A stretch of 32,466 nucleotides of DNA from an uncultured Methylococcaceae bacterium (GTDB taxonomy: Bacteria; Pseudomonadota; Gammaproteobacteria; Methylococcales; Methylomonadaceae), in NCBI GenBank assembly GCA_903945375.1, contig CAJAVP010000090.1:1-32466 (forward strand). The letters are read 5' to 3'. The position numbers and the translations under genes were made by a program. The notes beneath the pieces are model-generated. The model was not told the origin of the DNA. It was given only the letters and a program-made list of their open reading frames with translations, and did not search any database. Below, piece by piece: positions 31,701 through 32,466 of this stretch. Each line of letters begins with the position of its first letter. Within the stretch, counting starts at the first letter, position 1.

Positions 31701-32107
31701 CGGCAGCGGCTTCTGCCACACATAGCAGGCAAAAACGCATCAAAGCTTTTCAAGAAAAACCAGGGTTTGGCATTATTATTCTCTCCCCACTAGCTGTAGG
31801 TTTTGGCGTGAATATTCAGGCGGCTAATCATGTCGTTCATTACACGCGCACCTGGAATCCTGCTAAAGAAGACCAAGCGACTGACAGAGCCTACCGGATT
31901 GGTCAAACCAAGGATGTTTATGTCTATTACCCTGTGATAACAGCCGATTTTATTACCTTCGATATGAAACTGGATAGGCTGTTGGATTGGAAAAGAAATC
32001 TTTCTGATGATATGTTAAACGGCTGTGGTGATTTACTAGGTTCTGATTTTAACGACCTCGGCGCACCAGAGGGTGGTACTGCTTTTGAAAATCTATTCGG
32101 CATATGA
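28772..32107 (+). CDS. zorD: ZorD, SNF2-type helicase/translocase effector, 1111 aa
   Basis: ATG at 28772 overlaps the zorC stop by one base; a GTG at 28760 would add four residues. A family-specific N-terminal half of about 580 residues leads to an SNF2 motor: Walker A GLGKT (632-636), DEAQ (750-753), CTGTPVENSLADIWCLFDF, and motif VI DQATDRAYRIGQT near residue 1045. In type I Zorya, ZorD is the enzyme that acts on invading DNA after ZorAB signalling. All motor motifs are intact, so it should be functional. It closes the operon; only a weak hairpin (CCAAT/ATTGG at 32112-32129) follows. Confidence 0.95.
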   Translation: MKLTSLWPFKTRHQPRLTTTPSHHLIVQCENDGIYYGAAPDLTDWSNQWQCFGQDSASISLLNQLGDLGHIQGIDEQLFLNWESLYLLLADEADNASELLTLLKLPEFSDFRPSLASQGSLEDLDFRITLGDWSDTQGHKLITPPEITGAIIQSQHQRFLLTEAVWHLVREVRAFYAMPKANRTPLTHRQSWSVIRRHACVAGVPMADFLQRTVVLSPEKLLLHLHKSAALDSQTVQVEPDFEGAPPQWLNTFDKNTSVPERYDIPDGQGIVQVLVAPQVRSVLQELRRWPGRYVAGQRAEAFIRNPYAALGDDAVTVIDESQFEQARENAGIEFERFFIDVEADDHGKIIGVALRIESTSMQNPQSSRYQFADTGQLETFITRYEKRILGGFQCVFWEGYELEILGDADYQLAQLKRILSEWLSAPHVSITYADIFDLNRYSDRVEGIGIEKHYVSPFIARKTDEEGWLPSNVEFGLVFTPDDSSEPVHLQLSKTDRAVIREAIIQAEHQGLTEVNIPGVDKPVALAEAKQLIETIHTAEAQVKKGQFNPKQPKAPTQSLVLKSNINTVDYQESRKQALELPSDRQADLPSTLLASIALKQHQLQGVAWLQHLWHHAPQHCRGALLADDMGLGKTLQILTFIARCLEDNPKLEPALIVAPVSLLENWQEEIAKFFIPHALPVLMLYGANLRDKKLAKSEIDPQLVREGLVKFLAPNWLGSAKVVLTTYETLRDLEFSLAAQHWSIMVCDEAQKIKNPNALVTRSAKKQNVRLKIACTGTPVENSLADIWCLFDFIQPGLLGALNDFGSRYRRPIEAKTDEEKARVNELQALIEPQTLRRTKAQVAKDLPRKIEVESCRNIPLSAYQRDLYQQAVQAHREKRADSAVNNHLGLIQYLRQLCTNPYPVGDKTKLDESLTKREIKSPKLKWLLSVLEDIQQKNEKVIVFVEFLDLQRQLQRYIAERYQLLPDIINGSTSAAASATHSRQKRIKAFQEKPGFGIIILSPLAVGFGVNIQAANHVVHYTRTWNPAKEDQATDRAYRIGQTKDVYVYYPVITADFITFDMKLDRLLDWKRNLSDDMLNGCGDLLGSDFNDLGAPEGGTAFENLFGI

Positions 32108-32407
32108 GATGCCAATCCAAAAGCATTGGGATATTTCTTTTGCCTTTAGTTTAGCGTTAAGAATTGCGTCCGCTTCTACAAACTTTGCTCTTGCAGCGTA
32201 AAATATTTCACCAACATGGCATGAATACCGCTCATGCTGGGCGTGTTTTAGTCGTTTATTATCGTCAGATCCGACATTCCGCACCCTCATTACCCAGAAC
32301 AGGCATATAACTGAACATAACGCTCACCGAGTAAGTTAAGCCAGCAATTCTCATTATGGCATCCAGCGCCTAAAATAGCCTACCGAATCCCCATTGAAAC
32401 CTAATTT
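32108..32407. other. Intergenic region after the Zorya operon
   Basis: No gene is supported. A weak hairpin CCAAT/ATTGG (32112-32116 with 32125-32129) with a broken T-tract may end zorD transcription. A minus-strand frame at 32093-32290 overlaps the zorD end and has no recognised family. Nothing else that I can name is visible. Confidence 0.4.
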
Positions 32408-32466
32408 ATGAGCACACCCTTTGGATTAAACGCGTTGACCTTTAGTGACGTAATCAAGTTTGTGCG
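32408..32466 (+). CDS. Possible start of a further gene (partial)
   Basis: An ATG at 32408 opens a frame (MSTPFGLNALTFSDV and on) that runs off the window. There is no clear ribosome binding site. Nothing can be said about function, and the short length means it may not be a gene. Confidence 0.3.
   Translation, partial: MSTPFGLNALTFSDVIKFV

Noticed and set aside
32093-32290. 65-codon minus-strand open frame after zorD
   Set aside because: It overlaps the end of zorD and has no ribosome binding site or known family.
32379-32400. ATTGAAAC-like word as part of a CRISPR repeat
   Set aside because: There is a single copy, with no regular repeat-spacer pattern anywhere in the window.

Overview
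The window most resembles accessory DNA of a gammaproteobacterium. The basis is gene families, codon style and a tRNA-Thr(UGU)-type 3' fragment. The genus cannot be fixed from sequence alone. Almost everything here is mobile-element or defence cargo, and no housekeeping gene is visible.

Layout. (1) 1-2303, plus strand: a run of small replicon or phage-type genes. It opens with the tail end of a protein carrying an SSB-like acidic tip, then an unknown protein, a small protein with a similar tip, a Gp157-family protein, a tiny membrane protein and two more small proteins. Hairpins separate the first genes, and a strong tandem-hairpin terminator closes the run. (2) 2891-12775, plus strand: a tight six-gene operon with four P-loop GTPases (two large dynamin-like proteins, one DUF697/YcjF-like, one with an N-terminal membrane hairpin), one unknown protein, and a WYL-GGDEF fusion that looks like an active diguanylate cyclase with a c-di-GMP inhibition site. 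This is the best candidate for an undescribed system. (3) 12823-20343, minus strand: an integrative-element module with a HigA-type antitoxin broken by a single-base frameshift, a tyrosine integrase, a Fic protein, an AlpA-type regulator, a primase-polymerase, a DUF927 helicase and two unknown proteins. (4) About 20548-20598: a displaced 3' tRNA fragment followed by its terminator, marking the right attachment site of the element. (5) 21108-32107, plus strand: a type I Zorya anti-phage operon (zorA, zorB, zorC, zorD). Three extra genes sit between zorB and zorC: a degenerate GIY-YIG/Sel1-repeat/DUF1566 protein and a VapBC toxin-antitoxin pair whose toxin gene overlaps zorC.

How the parts work together. 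The element encodes its own integration (Int, AlpA) and a replication module (PrimPol, DUF927 helicase), with Fic as an operon partner of Int. The GTPase operon looks like membrane-acting cargo coupled to nucleotide signalling; this is inference. In Zorya, ZorAB form a MotAB-like proton-driven sensor in the envelope, and ZorC and ZorD are the cytosolic effectors. The embedded VapBC pair could stabilise the operon, and the Sel1/DUF1566 protein could be an accessory factor. Two related hairpins near 2.8 kb and 14.7 kb flank the GTPase operon and the two unknown minus-strand genes. They may mark a module boundary or a replication site.
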